Shown piece by piece: positions 1 to 6,641 of a DNA stretch of 8,366 bases (position 1 is its first letter; each line of letters opens with the position of its first letter). Below the pieces are notes generated by a model. It was not told the DNA's origin and searched no databases. It saw nothing but the letters and a program-made list of their open reading frames with translations. Made by a program: the position numbers and the translations under genes. The stretch comes from CAYOHP01 sp964403795 [NCBI: uncultured bacterium] (GTDB lineage: Bacteria > Muiribacteriota > UBA6191 > CAZXTJ01). Location of the stretch: contig CAYOHP010000211.1 in the NCBI GenBank assembly GCA_964403795.1, forward strand, positions 1 to 8,366, read 5' to 3'.

Positions 1-514
1 CGGACGTGATCGCCGTGCGCACGAGGTGGCGGAGCGCGCGATGGAGCAGCCGCACGTTCGCGACGATCCGGGGCGCGGGCTCCGCGACGATGTGCACCTT
101 CACTTCGCGGTCGAGCGCGAGCCCCGAGTACGAGTCGACGGCCGCCTTGAGCACCGCCTCGGGCTCCACCTCCTCGAGCTCCTCCTGGATCTTCCGCTCC
201 GCGCCGGGCAGCCGCGCGAGGAGGTCGCGCATGCGCGCCGCGTGCTTCTCGACGGTCTCCATGCGCGCGTCCATCTGCCGCTGCCCGCGGGCGAGCTCGC
301 ACTGGTGGAGGATCGCCGAGAGCGGCGCGACGAGGAGCGCCCACGTGTCCGTGTCGGCATCGACCGCGCCTCGGCTCTCCTCCGGGGGGGGCGCGGGGGG
401 GGCGGATCCGCGCGGCGAGGAGCCCTTCTCGAGCGTGTCCACGCGACGGAGCAGGATCCCGACCGCGAGCAGGACCGCCGCGAGAAAGAGGAACTCGAGG
501 GTGGGATCCACCAT
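1..514 (-). CDS. Membrane-anchored histidine-kinase-like protein, N-terminal part, possibly a pseudokinase
   Basis: The reading frame opens at ATG (514-512) and stays open to the left edge, giving 171 residues; the C-terminus lies outside the window. Residues 7-22 form one hydrophobic helix directly after the N-terminus, so the protein is probably membrane-anchored with its body in the cytoplasm. A Pro/Ala/Gly linker follows (about 31-46). Residues 55-115 read as a long helical pair, and 130-171 read as the start of an HATPase domain (LDREVKVHI, then a segment resembling the usual N-box helix LHRALRHLVRTAI). This is the order seen in sensor histidine kinases: dimerisation helices, then the ATPase domain. 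Aligned on the conserved PLSAI (64-68), the phosphoacceptor position is A59 rather than His. At the N-box the two Asn positions are H163 and T167. If the alignment is right, catalysis would be impaired. Ala codons by hand count are 21 GCG and 4 GCC, opposite to the neighbouring operon. It could instead be an active kinase with an unusual H-box elsewhere (H70 or H91). Confidence 0.65.
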   Translation of the reverse strand, partial: MVDPTLEFLFLAAVLLAVGILLRRVDTLEKGSSPRGSAPPAPPPEESRGAVDADTDTWALLVAPLSAILHQCELARGQRQMDARMETVEKHAARMRDLLARLPGAERKIQEELEEVEPEAVLKAAVDSYSGLALDREVKVHIVAEPAPRIVANVRLLHRALRHLVRTAITS

Positions 515-575
515 CTGCGCGCCTATCGACCCTTTCCCTAACGGGCCTTAGCCCCGGGGGGACGGAAGGCGGACG
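515..575. other. Composition junction between the kinase-like gene and a truncated pilin-type gene
   Basis: This stretch lies between the start of the minus-strand kinase-like gene and the first clearly coding bases of the plus-strand pilin-type fragment. It contains an in-frame stop (TAA, 539-541) for the plus-strand frame and a run of C and G (CCCC then GGGGGG, 552-561). To the left, Ala is mostly GCG. To the right, Ala is mostly GCC. The plus-strand protein lacks its N-terminus at exactly this place, so something has been joined here: a recombination or insertion boundary, or an assembly or scaffold join. I see no inverted repeats or target duplication that would mark a mobile element. Confidence 0.5.
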
Positions 576-712
576 CCACCGACGCGGTGGCCGGTTCGGT
601 GGTCCGGGTCGACCTGACCCTGCACCATCCCAACCGGGGTGTCTTCCCCGATACCAAGGTCAACCAGACGATCACCGCCCGGGTCCCGGTCGGCTACCAG
701 GGGCAGAGCTGA
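542..712 (+). CDS. C-terminal fragment of a pilin- or pseudopilin-like protein, 5' truncated
   Basis: The frame is open from the stop at 539-541 to TGA at 710-712, but it has no ATG. The first residues (RALAPGGRK) look like junction sequence, and the convincing part starts near 575. The tail alternates hydrophobic and polar residues (SVVRVDLTLHHPN, then QTITARVPVGYQG), as in the beta-sheet C-termini of minor pilins and pseudopilins of the PilW/GspJ or PilE/GspH types. Its stop overlaps the next start (TGATG), which supports one cistron chain with the prepilin gene downstream. Codon use matches the downstream genes, not the kinase-like gene. The N-terminal prepilin motif that would settle the family is missing. 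It is either a gene broken at the junction or an intact gene whose 5' part was lost in assembly. Confidence 0.5.
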   Translation, partial: RALAPGGRKADATDAVAGSVVRVDLTLHHPNRGVFPDTKVNQTITARVPVGYQGQS

Positions 713-1326
713 TGCGGCATCTCCTCCCCGTCCGTGCCCGGCGTCGCGGCGCCAGCTTCCTGGAGATCCTGATCGCGGTGGGACTGCTCGCCGGGGCCCT
801 GGTACCGATCGGCTCCATGCTGGTCGGGACCGCCGGCCAGACGGCCGCCACCAAGGCCGAGGCCCAGGCCGCCAACTTCGCGGCCACCGTGATGAACCGG
901 TTCCTCGACAACGAGAAGTTCGACGACGTGACCGACGGTCTCACCGGCGAGGAAGCGATGCCCGACAACTCGGTCACGGTCTCGTGGACCCTGAACGTCA
1001 CCGACATCTCGAACACCGCGATCACGCCCCGTCACCGGCTCGTGAAGTACCACCGGCCGACCCTGGCACCCGACTGCACCACCGGCGGCGAGGCCAAGAT
1101 CACGGCCCTCGATGCCAACAACAGCGAACTCGTCAACGGCCCCGGGAGCAGCCGGACCAAGACGGTGGCGGAGCTCGACCAGAAGAACGCCTCCCAGGTG
1201 GTCTTCAAGGAACTCCGCCTCACGGTCAAGTGGAAGACCGCCAAGGAGCCTGCCTACGAGGCCGACGGGGATCCCCGGAACCTGAAGCGGACGGTCGTCC
1301 TGATCACCCGGAGGGCCAGACTGTGA
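712..1326 (+). CDS. Type IV prepilin-like minor pilin, PilV/GspI-like
   Basis: This 204-residue protein begins with a basic leader (MRHLLPVRARRRG) and a class III prepilin signal: cleavage would fall after G13, giving mature A-S-F-L-E with Glu at position 5 (E18). A hydrophobic helix follows at about residues 16-38 (FLEILIAVGLLAGALVPIG). This is the arrangement cleaved by prepilin peptidase (PilD/GspO) before the helix packs into a pilus or pseudopilus. The body is a soluble, Thr/Asn/Lys-rich domain ending in a strand-like segment (RTVVLITRR). Length and position in the cluster suit a minor pilin such as PilV or GspI, but those families are separated by details I cannot test here. The start is supported by AGGGG at 699-703, 8 bases upstream, and by the TGATG overlap with the preceding gene. 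Its own TGA overlaps the GTG of the next gene, so translation of the three is probably coupled. Confidence 0.8.
   Translation: MRHLLPVRARRRGASFLEILIAVGLLAGALVPIGSMLVGTAGQTAATKAEAQAANFAATVMNRFLDNEKFDDVTDGLTGEEAMPDNSVTVSWTLNVTDISNTAITPRHRLVKYHRPTLAPDCTTGGEAKITALDANNSELVNGPGSSRTKTVAELDQKNASQVVFKELRLTVKWKTAKEPAYEADGDPRNLKRTVVLITRRARL
1310..1315 (+). promoter_or_regulatory. Shine-Dalgarno site fixing the GTG start at 1323
   Basis: GGAGGG lies 7 bases before GTG at 1323, an ideal spacing. It selects this non-ATG start over the in-frame ATG far upstream at 639, which would overlap almost the whole preceding gene. Confidence 0.7.
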
Positions 1327-1961
1327 TACCCACCACCCCGTATCGCATCGCCCCGACTTCGCCCCGCATTCCCGGCTCCCGCCGTCGGGCCGTGGCCATC
1401 CCGCTGGTGATGGGCTTCTGCTTCCTGGCCACCGTCTTCGTGTTCATGATGAGCACCATCCGGGTCGAGGACAAGCGCCAGAACCTCATGACCTTCCAGC
1501 AGCTGAAGGCCTACTACCTGGCCCAGGCCGCCCTCCAGCACGCCCTGCTCAAGGTCCGGATCCTCCCCAACGAGGTCTACGACGCCAGCGCCCTGGCCCG
1601 GGGCCTCTGCCCCTTCGTGGTCGACCCCCCGGACGACCAGCAGGGCAACCAGGTCACCCAGGCCCTCGACGAGTTCATTGAGGACATCAACACCGACCAG
1701 ACCGTCGGGATGCCCCTCACCATGAACACCGATCCCGAGCAGCAGGGTTGGGCCTACCGGATCGAGAGCGCCCGGGCGCTCACCACCTTCACCCGGGCCG
1801 ACAGCGACGACTCCGCCAAGGCCCGCAAGGTGAACGTGATCGAGTTCCATGCCATCGGGACCATCCAGGACAAGCTGCAGAGTCATGCCGGCGCGGCCAA
1901 TGCCAAGGAGCGCCAGGAGAAGGTCGTCAAGGTCGTGGAGATCACCCGCTCCTCCAAGTAG
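1323..1961 (+). CDS. PilX/GspK-like pilus assembly protein
   Basis: From the GTG start the protein has 212 residues. A basic N-terminal segment (RIPGSRRR, 15-22) precedes one membrane helix (about 23-44, AVAIPLVMGFCFLATVFVFM). The next segment, QLKAYYLAQAALQHALLKVR (60-79), is the hallmark of PilX N-terminal and GspK-type proteins, which read close to 'A-x-YLAEAGL-x-HAL'. These proteins sit at the tip of type IV pili or type II secretion pseudopili and help start assembly. The usual Glu at mature position 5 is not seen, which is also common for GspK-type members. The rest is an acidic soluble domain (for example VDPPDDQQGNQ and TRADSDDSAKARK), ending in beta-like VVKVVEITRSSK. GspK proper is usually longer, so PilX-like is the safer reading. 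The GTGA overlap with the previous stop indicates translational coupling. The next gene follows after 28 bases. Confidence 0.72.
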   Translation: MIPTTPYRIAPTSPRIPGSRRRAVAIPLVMGFCFLATVFVFMMSTIRVEDKRQNLMTFQQLKAYYLAQAALQHALLKVRILPNEVYDASALARGLCPFVVDPPDDQQGNQVTQALDEFIEDINTDQTVGMPLTMNTDPEQQGWAYRIESARALTTFTRADSDDSAKARKVNVIEFHAIGTIQDKLQSHAGAANAKERQEKVVKVVEITRSSK

Positions 1962-1989
1962 CGCGGGACGAGAAAGGGAGCCCAGCGTG

Positions 1990-4900
1990 ATGCGCATCCA
2001 TCCAGGACCCGCCCACGGGATCCGCGACGGACACGGGATCCGGGACCTGGTCTCGGTCCTGCTCCTCGCCACCGCGCTTCCGACCGCGCTCTTCGCCTGC
2101 AGCGGTCCGCCCCCGCCCAAGATCGTGATCCTCCCCTCGAAGATCGAGTACAGCTACGTCGACCCTGCCGACGGCACCACCCGCAACGGAGCCATCGACA
2201 TCGTCGACGAGCTCGGGAATCCTCAGCCGGGGGTCGACTACCAGTTCTGCGACGGGGCCGCCAGTCCGCCCCAGCTGAACTGCTTCGACTCGAGCCTCAT
2301 GATGGCCCGCCTCGAGGTACCTGCCGGCGCCACCGTCTACTTCCAGGCCTACTACGACAAGAACGCGGGAGCCGCCCGCTCCGGTTCGGTCTTCGGAACC
2401 TCGGGCAATCCGCACTTCCTTGCGATCCGCAACCTGCTCGGCGACATCCAGTCCTCCCAGGCCGGAAATCGCACCGGCCGCATGCGGGTGAGCGAACTCA
2501 TGAGCCGCGGCACCGGCGGGGCCATCGATCCGGGCGGCGGCCTGCGCCCCGCCCTGGTGGTGGACTGGTCGGGAGTCAAACCCCTTCCCGACGGCAGCTT
2601 CCCCGCCGTCCCGTCCGGCTTCTCCATGACCCTGGGCGGGAACACCCAGCTCCCCCAGCCGACCGGCTGGACCGGGTCCTTCGATGCCTCCAAGCAGCGC
2701 TGGTACACCCGCTCCGGGACCAGCAACGATGCCTACCAGGTCGCCCGGACCGTGAACCAGCACATGGGTGCCCGCCTGCCCGAGGCGCCCGAGGTCTGGT
2801 TCGCCCTCGACGTCTCCGGCCAGGACATCAAGGGCCTCCACGTCTGGGCCTCGATCACCGGTGCCGCCAGCGGGGACACCAACAACCAGTGGATCGAGCT
2901 CGATGCCACGGCCGGGACGGGCACCGTCCAGTCCGAGTGGCGCTGGGACATGCAGCCCCAGGCCCTGGGGGGACGCAACGACTACGGCGGGCTCATCCAC
3001 CTGCCGGTCAACGGCCAGAACGCCAGCGGGGTCGGCTACTCGGCCGGTTCCGAGTACGACACCGGAGCCGACGCGGCCATCACCGCGGCCTGCCCCGGGG
3101 ATCGCCAGTTCGAATGCAGCTTCCGCCGTCGACACCAGTTCGACATCCCCTCGGAGCCGGGCGGGTACGTGACCCAGGTCGGCGTGTCCTTCCTCTGGAA
3201 GTACGGGTCCGAAGTGAGCGGGGGTGGTGCCCCCTTCGGATGGGACCTTACGGTCGGGCACATCGGCTACGTGGACCTGGCCGCCCTCGCCATCAAGACC
3301 ACCGACACCGCCGCCCCCAAGAACGGGGCTCAACTCGTGCAGCGGGTCGACACCGTGCGCGGGGCGCTCGGCTGCCTAGTGGGCACCAATCCCCCCGACT
3401 CGGGCTGCACCTGGGCACCCGCCCCGCCCGCCAACGATCCGGTCTGGTCCAACCTCCGCAACCAGCTGATCGGGGCCGCCACCAGCGGCGATCCGACCAC
3501 CGGCATCAAGAACGTCCTGATCGGCTGGGTCAAGAACGCCCTGGGAGCCACCACCGATCCCCCGTTCGTGACCACGGGTACCCAGACCACCCTGAACTAC
3601 CAGTACAGCGGCAAATTCCCCCAGAGCACCGGCAATGCCCCCCCGGGCGGCGGCGGCGGCTCGGGTGGCCAGCCCGGCTACGGGTACATCGTGGTCCGGG
3701 ACGGCTCGGCTCCCCGCAACTTCCAGTTCCTGAAGCCGGGCGACCGGCTCTGGAGCGTGGGCGGAGGCAACGGCAGCCACTACACCGACCCGGTGATCGA
3801 GGGAGCCGAGACCGGCCAGCGCCTGGGGGAGGCCATGCGGAAGGCCGGGAAGCCCACCAAGATGCTGGTGGCGGTCTTCGACGAGAACCCCGGCCTGGTG
3901 GCCTTCGGACCGGCCCAGAACCCTCCGGCCCCGGTCTACCTCGAGAGCGGCGGCGACATCTCCGGCCAGCTGGCTCCCTATGCGGCCCTGGCCGGCAACG
4001 GCACCCCACCCTCGATCCAGATCTGGTACACGGCGGAGAAGGCCGGCTACACCCCCAAGGCCTCCGGGCACCCCGATCTCCTCACCGGTGCGTTCGTGGA
4101 ACGGGTGTTCGGCGACGATCCGGGTGTCCCGGCCGTGGTCACCGGACGCAGGGTCACCTTCCTCGGCGACGACTCCCGCATGGAGCCCCAGCCCACCTTC
4201 CGGTTCTATCCGTTCCGCTACCCCGAGGGCAGCTCGGACGGCAACCCCGGAGTCGTGGTGAACTACCTCCCCAAGGCCTATGTCCTGCTCCAGCAGGCCC
4301 AAGGCGGCACCCAGGAGCCGTTCGCCTCGGCGGCCATCTACGAGATCGACCTGGACCACGCCCAGGAGCCCATGGGCCTCGACTTCGCCGAAGGCAGCAA
4401 GGAGGGGGCAGATCCCCAGGTCCACCCCAAGTACGACCAGAACACCCTGAAGCTCTTCGTGCGTGCCAGCGATGGCCGCATCCGGGGCGGCACCTCGGCG
4501 CAGCTCGTGCCGTATCCCAATCCGAGCCCCTTCTACGGGGCCGGAAACGCTCCCTTCGAGCGTCCCAACTCGGCCCCGTTCTGGTACGACCCAGGGGATG
4601 GTCGGGGCGAGCCCCAGGCTCCAGATCATCGTCCCAACCCCGACGGCACCAGCCCCAGCGGCTACTACGGGGTGAACCTCTTCCCCGACCGCAAGGTGCC
4701 GCGCAACGTCGCCAAGCAGCTCCCCGGGGCCGCCGACATCCTGACGCCACCCCCCATGTCGAACACCGCCATGGAGACCGCCATCCAGGCCAAGGCGGCT
4801 TCGGTGGGTTTCGCCGACCGCGACATCTTCGGACGGGCGGCCGGGATCGCGGTGAAGGACACGATCCCCCCGACTGTGATCCTGGCCGTGACCGACACCA

Positions 4901-5895
4901 AGTACGACCGGACCGCCTTCTTCGGGAATCCCTTCGTGGGCGGGATGAGCCAGGCGAGCGTGCAGGAACTCCTGAAGGCCGCCAGCTTCGACACCGACTC
5001 CAGCGGCCTGCCGATCGGGCCCCTCTCCAATCCCGACCAGGCCAGCGTGGATCCGAAGCTCACGCCCCTGGACGAAGGCTCCAAGCTCAGCCAGGTGCCC
5101 CCTCCCGTGCTCTTCCCGTACACCGCCTACCCCTACGCCTATACGGCGGGAACGCCGTACGACGAGTCGACCGCGGCCTTCCCCAGCGCCCAGGGTCTCC
5201 AGCACGCGCTGCGCTACTGCTCCGAGGTCCCCAACCCTCTCGAGGGCGGCTGCCTGGCGGACCCCATCCCGGCGGGGAGCCGGGAGTTCCGCTTCGACTT
5301 CGATCTCCATGGCGACGGTGCGGACTACGAGCGGCAGCTGGCCCAGATTGCCGAGGGAACCTTCCACCCGATGAAGTTCTTCGCGGCCACCGGGGTGACC
5401 CCGGGCGATGCCAACGACCCGGCCCAGACCGGCTCGGTGCCCCACGGGCCCGGCCTCTGGGTCGACGAGGACTCCCGTCTCGTCTTCCGGGTCATCGCCT
5501 GGGACAACCTGAACAGCTACCTGCCGGCGGTCACCACCGTGTCCGGCCAGGAGGGCTTCACCCTCTACGGAGCCGACAGCCCGGAGATCGACGCCTCGAC
5601 GAGCCGCGAGTTCTCGGTGGACGTGACCATCAACGACCCCGGCTCCGGGAACGGACAGCTCGTGCTCTCCCGGGGTGACCTCAACGCCCACTGGCCGAGC
5701 TACATCTTCCGGAATCCCAACCGGATCGACCAGGGTGGCACCCTGACCGACACCGGGGACGATGCCTACGTCGAGGTCAAGTTCACGGACGGAGCCCGGA
5801 ACACGACCTTCCTCCGGATCAAGCTCTACGTGGTCGAGAACTCCATGCGGATCCTGTCCCTCAAGGAGGACAAGTTCCGCTCGTTCAACGAGTAG
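1990..5895 (+). CDS. Large Cys-paired lipoprotein in the PilY1 position of a minor-pilin operon
   Basis: The ATG at 1990 has AAAGGGAG (1973-1980) 9 bases upstream; an adjacent in-frame GTG (1987) is also possible. The product is 1301 residues. The N-terminus has an odd Gly/His-rich lead (1-16) before a hydrophobic helix (20-35) and a lipobox-like LFAC with Cys at 37, so it is probably a lipoprotein exported by Sec and anchored by lipid. Residues about 38-550 form a first large region, followed by a Gly linker (553-560, GGGGGSGG). Residues 561-1301 form a second, beta-rich region. The second region includes Ig-like stretches: one beginning KDTIPPTVILAVTDTKY (about 957) and another near the C-terminus (DSRLVFRVIAWDN; then DDAYVEVKFTDGARNTTFLRIKLYV). 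Apart from the lipobox, the only Cys are four close pairs: 87/98, 368/376, 462/473 and 1077/1088. I do not recognise the family and see neither a von Willebrand A metal site nor the PilY1 calcium-binding motif. Position after PilV-like and PilX-like genes suggests a pilus-tip or exported partner; that role is inferred. Confidence 0.75.
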   Translation: MRIHPGPAHGIRDGHGIRDLVSVLLLATALPTALFACSGPPPPKIVILPSKIEYSYVDPADGTTRNGAIDIVDELGNPQPGVDYQFCDGAASPPQLNCFDSSLMMARLEVPAGATVYFQAYYDKNAGAARSGSVFGTSGNPHFLAIRNLLGDIQSSQAGNRTGRMRVSELMSRGTGGAIDPGGGLRPALVVDWSGVKPLPDGSFPAVPSGFSMTLGGNTQLPQPTGWTGSFDASKQRWYTRSGTSNDAYQVARTVNQHMGARLPEAPEVWFALDVSGQDIKGLHVWASITGAASGDTNNQWIELDATAGTGTVQSEWRWDMQPQALGGRNDYGGLIHLPVNGQNASGVGYSAGSEYDTGADAAITAACPGDRQFECSFRRRHQFDIPSEPGGYVTQVGVSFLWKYGSEVSGGGAPFGWDLTVGHIGYVDLAALAIKTTDTAAPKNGAQLVQRVDTVRGALGCLVGTNPPDSGCTWAPAPPANDPVWSNLRNQLIGAATSGDPTTGIKNVLIGWVKNALGATTDPPFVTTGTQTTLNYQYSGKFPQSTGNAPPGGGGGSGGQPGYGYIVVRDGSAPRNFQFLKPGDRLWSVGGGNGSHYTDPVIEGAETGQRLGEAMRKAGKPTKMLVAVFDENPGLVAFGPAQNPPAPVYLESGGDISGQLAPYAALAGNGTPPSIQIWYTAEKAGYTPKASGHPDLLTGAFVERVFGDDPGVPAVVTGRRVTFLGDDSRMEPQPTFRFYPFRYPEGSSDGNPGVVVNYLPKAYVLLQQAQGGTQEPFASAAIYEIDLDHAQEPMGLDFAEGSKEGADPQVHPKYDQNTLKLFVRASDGRIRGGTSAQLVPYPNPSPFYGAGNAPFERPNSAPFWYDPGDGRGEPQAPDHRPNPDGTSPSGYYGVNLFPDRKVPRNVAKQLPGAADILTPPPMSNTAMETAIQAKAASVGFADRDIFGRAAGIAVKDTIPPTVILAVTDTKYDRTAFFGNPFVGGMSQASVQELLKAASFDTDSSGLPIGPLSNPDQASVDPKLTPLDEGSKLSQVPPPVLFPYTAYPYAYTAGTPYDESTAAFPSAQGLQHALRYCSEVPNPLEGGCLADPIPAGSREFRFDFDLHGDGADYERQLAQIAEGTFHPMKFFAATGVTPGDANDPAQTGSVPHGPGLWVDEDSRLVFRVIAWDNLNSYLPAVTTVSGQEGFTLYGADSPEIDASTSREFSVDVTINDPGSGNGQLVLSRGDLNAHWPSYIFRNPNRIDQGGTLTDTGDDAYVEVKFTDGARNTTFLRIKLYVVENSMRILSLKEDKFRSFNE

Positions 5896-5910
5896 CCCCC
5901 TCGCTCCGGA

Positions 5911-5940
5911 CCTCCCGCTCCGTTACCCTGGAGCGGGAGG
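5911..5940 (+). terminator. Perfect 11-bp hairpin after the pilin operon; terminator-like or regulatory
   Basis: CCTCCCGCTCC (5911-5921) and GGAGCGGGAGG (5930-5940) are exact complements separated by an 8-base loop. The hairpin starts 15 bases after the lipoprotein stop, as expected for a transcription terminator. There is no T-run after it, so it may instead slow RNA decay or act with Rho. The 3' arm contains GGGAGG, the only strong Shine-Dalgarno-like sequence before the next gene, so folding could also hide a ribosome site. Confidence 0.6.
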
Positions 5941-5997
5941 CGGGTCCTGGGGCTCAAGGCCGAGAAGATCAAGCCGCTGCTCGAGGGTTGCGACGGC

Positions 5998-6462
5998 ATG
6001 GGCTGGGATCCCCGCTATGTCGCGTACTTCCGGTGCTTCGACGCCCACCTCTACTACGAGGCCCATGACGTCCTCGAAGAACTCTGGGGCGACCTCGAGA
6101 AGACCCACCCGGATTGGAAATTCCACAAGGGACTGATCCAGGCGACCGGCGCCTTCGTCCACCTGAAGCTCCACCACGGAGCTCCGGGACATCGGGTCCA
6201 CGGCGCCCGCCTGGGTCCATCGGCCCGGCTCTTCGAACTGGCCTTCGGCAACCTCGAGGGCTATCGCCCCCGGCACCTCGGCCTCGACCTGGAGGCATTC
6301 CTCCGTCTGTGCCATGCCTTCTACGACCCCTTGATGGCGTCGGGCTGCCGGGAGAACCCGTGGCACCCGACCCTGGCCATGCCCGCGAGCGGGCTCCTGC
6401 AGGCCGCGGCAGGTGCAGCTCCGGGAGCCTCGGTTCCCCGCCCCGGCGACCCTGGCTCCTGA
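5998..6462 (+). CDS. DUF309 family protein
   Basis: The 154-residue product carries the DUF309 signature: a helix with EAHDVLEELW (21-30), preceded by YVAYFRCFDAHLYY, and a second helix KGLIQATGAFVHL (44-56) in the usual spacing. The family is a small helical domain of unknown biochemical function, usually cytosolic. The conserved Glu/His of EAH are both present. The last about 30 residues (AAAGAAPGASVPRPGDPGS) are low-complexity and lie outside the domain. The start is uncertain. ATG 5998 has only a GAGGG 11 bases upstream. The frame stays open back to the previous stop and encodes a family-like lead (LKAEKIKPLLEGCDG) from a possible CTG at 5947, with GGGAGG (5935-5940) 6 bases before it. 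It is probably read separately from the pilin operon, given the hairpin between them, but read-through is possible. Confidence 0.8.
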   Translation: MGWDPRYVAYFRCFDAHLYYEAHDVLEELWGDLEKTHPDWKFHKGLIQATGAFVHLKLHHGAPGHRVHGARLGPSARLFELAFGNLEGYRPRHLGLDLEAFLRLCHAFYDPLMASGCRENPWHPTLAMPASGLLQAAAGAAPGASVPRPGDPGS

Positions 6463-6579
6463 CGTAGGCACGGGGATGGCCGGGAGTCGCAGCCGGTGGA
6501 TACCCGGGTGAACACCGCCAGCCGGGTCCTTGCGCCCAGACGACCTCGTACCACCCATCTCGAAGGGATCTCCTGAACC

Positions 6580-6595
6580 TGGCACGCATCTGGCT
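6580..6595 (+). promoter_or_regulatory. Candidate sigma-54 (RpoN) promoter
   Basis: TGGCACG-CATC-TGGCT lies in the 179-base gap between the DUF309 gene and the next gene. It has a full -24 element and GG-N10-GC spacing. The -12 element matches TTGCW except for one base, with the essential GC kept. The start codon at 6642 is 46 bases past the -12 element, leaving room for a normal leader. An enhancer-binding activator would be needed; I see no clear activator site upstream. Two CTCGAG palindromes (6599-6604 and 6615-6620) lie in the leader. Confidence 0.55.
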
Positions 6596-6641
6596 CTTCT
6601 CGAGTCACCCGAGCCTCGAGCCGGGCTGGCGAGAAGGATGC

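Noticed and set aside
384-402. Frameshift in the two runs of eight G within the kinase-like gene
   Set aside because: A careful codon count shows the frame from ATG 514 is continuous through both runs to the window edge. A length error in these runs remains possible but is not needed.
1063-1080. Other TGGCAC matches as sigma-54 sites (near 1064, 5734 and 6361)
   Set aside because: They lie inside coding regions and do not keep the GG-N10-GC spacing.
639-1322. Extended start (ATG 639) for the PilX/GspK-like protein
   Set aside because: It would overlap the whole prepilin gene, and the extra translation is Arg/Pro/Gly shadow text. GTG 1323 has an ideal Shine-Dalgarno site.
1849-1989. Extended start (ATG 1849) for the large lipoprotein
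   Set aside because: It overlaps the PilX-like gene and would bury the signal helix about 65 residues in. ATG 1990 has a good ribosome site.
2889-5678. Long open frames overlapping the lipoprotein gene: 2889-5678 on the plus strand, and 3376-5691 and 1942-3333 on the minus strand
   Set aside because: Their translations are Arg/Gly/Pro-rich or valley-like low-complexity text typical of GC-rich shadow frames, while the chosen frame has a signal helix, lipobox, paired Cys and balanced composition.
1990-5895. Naming the large protein PilY1
   Set aside because: Only its position supports this. No von Willebrand A metal site or PilY1 calcium-loop motif is visible, and it carries a lipobox.
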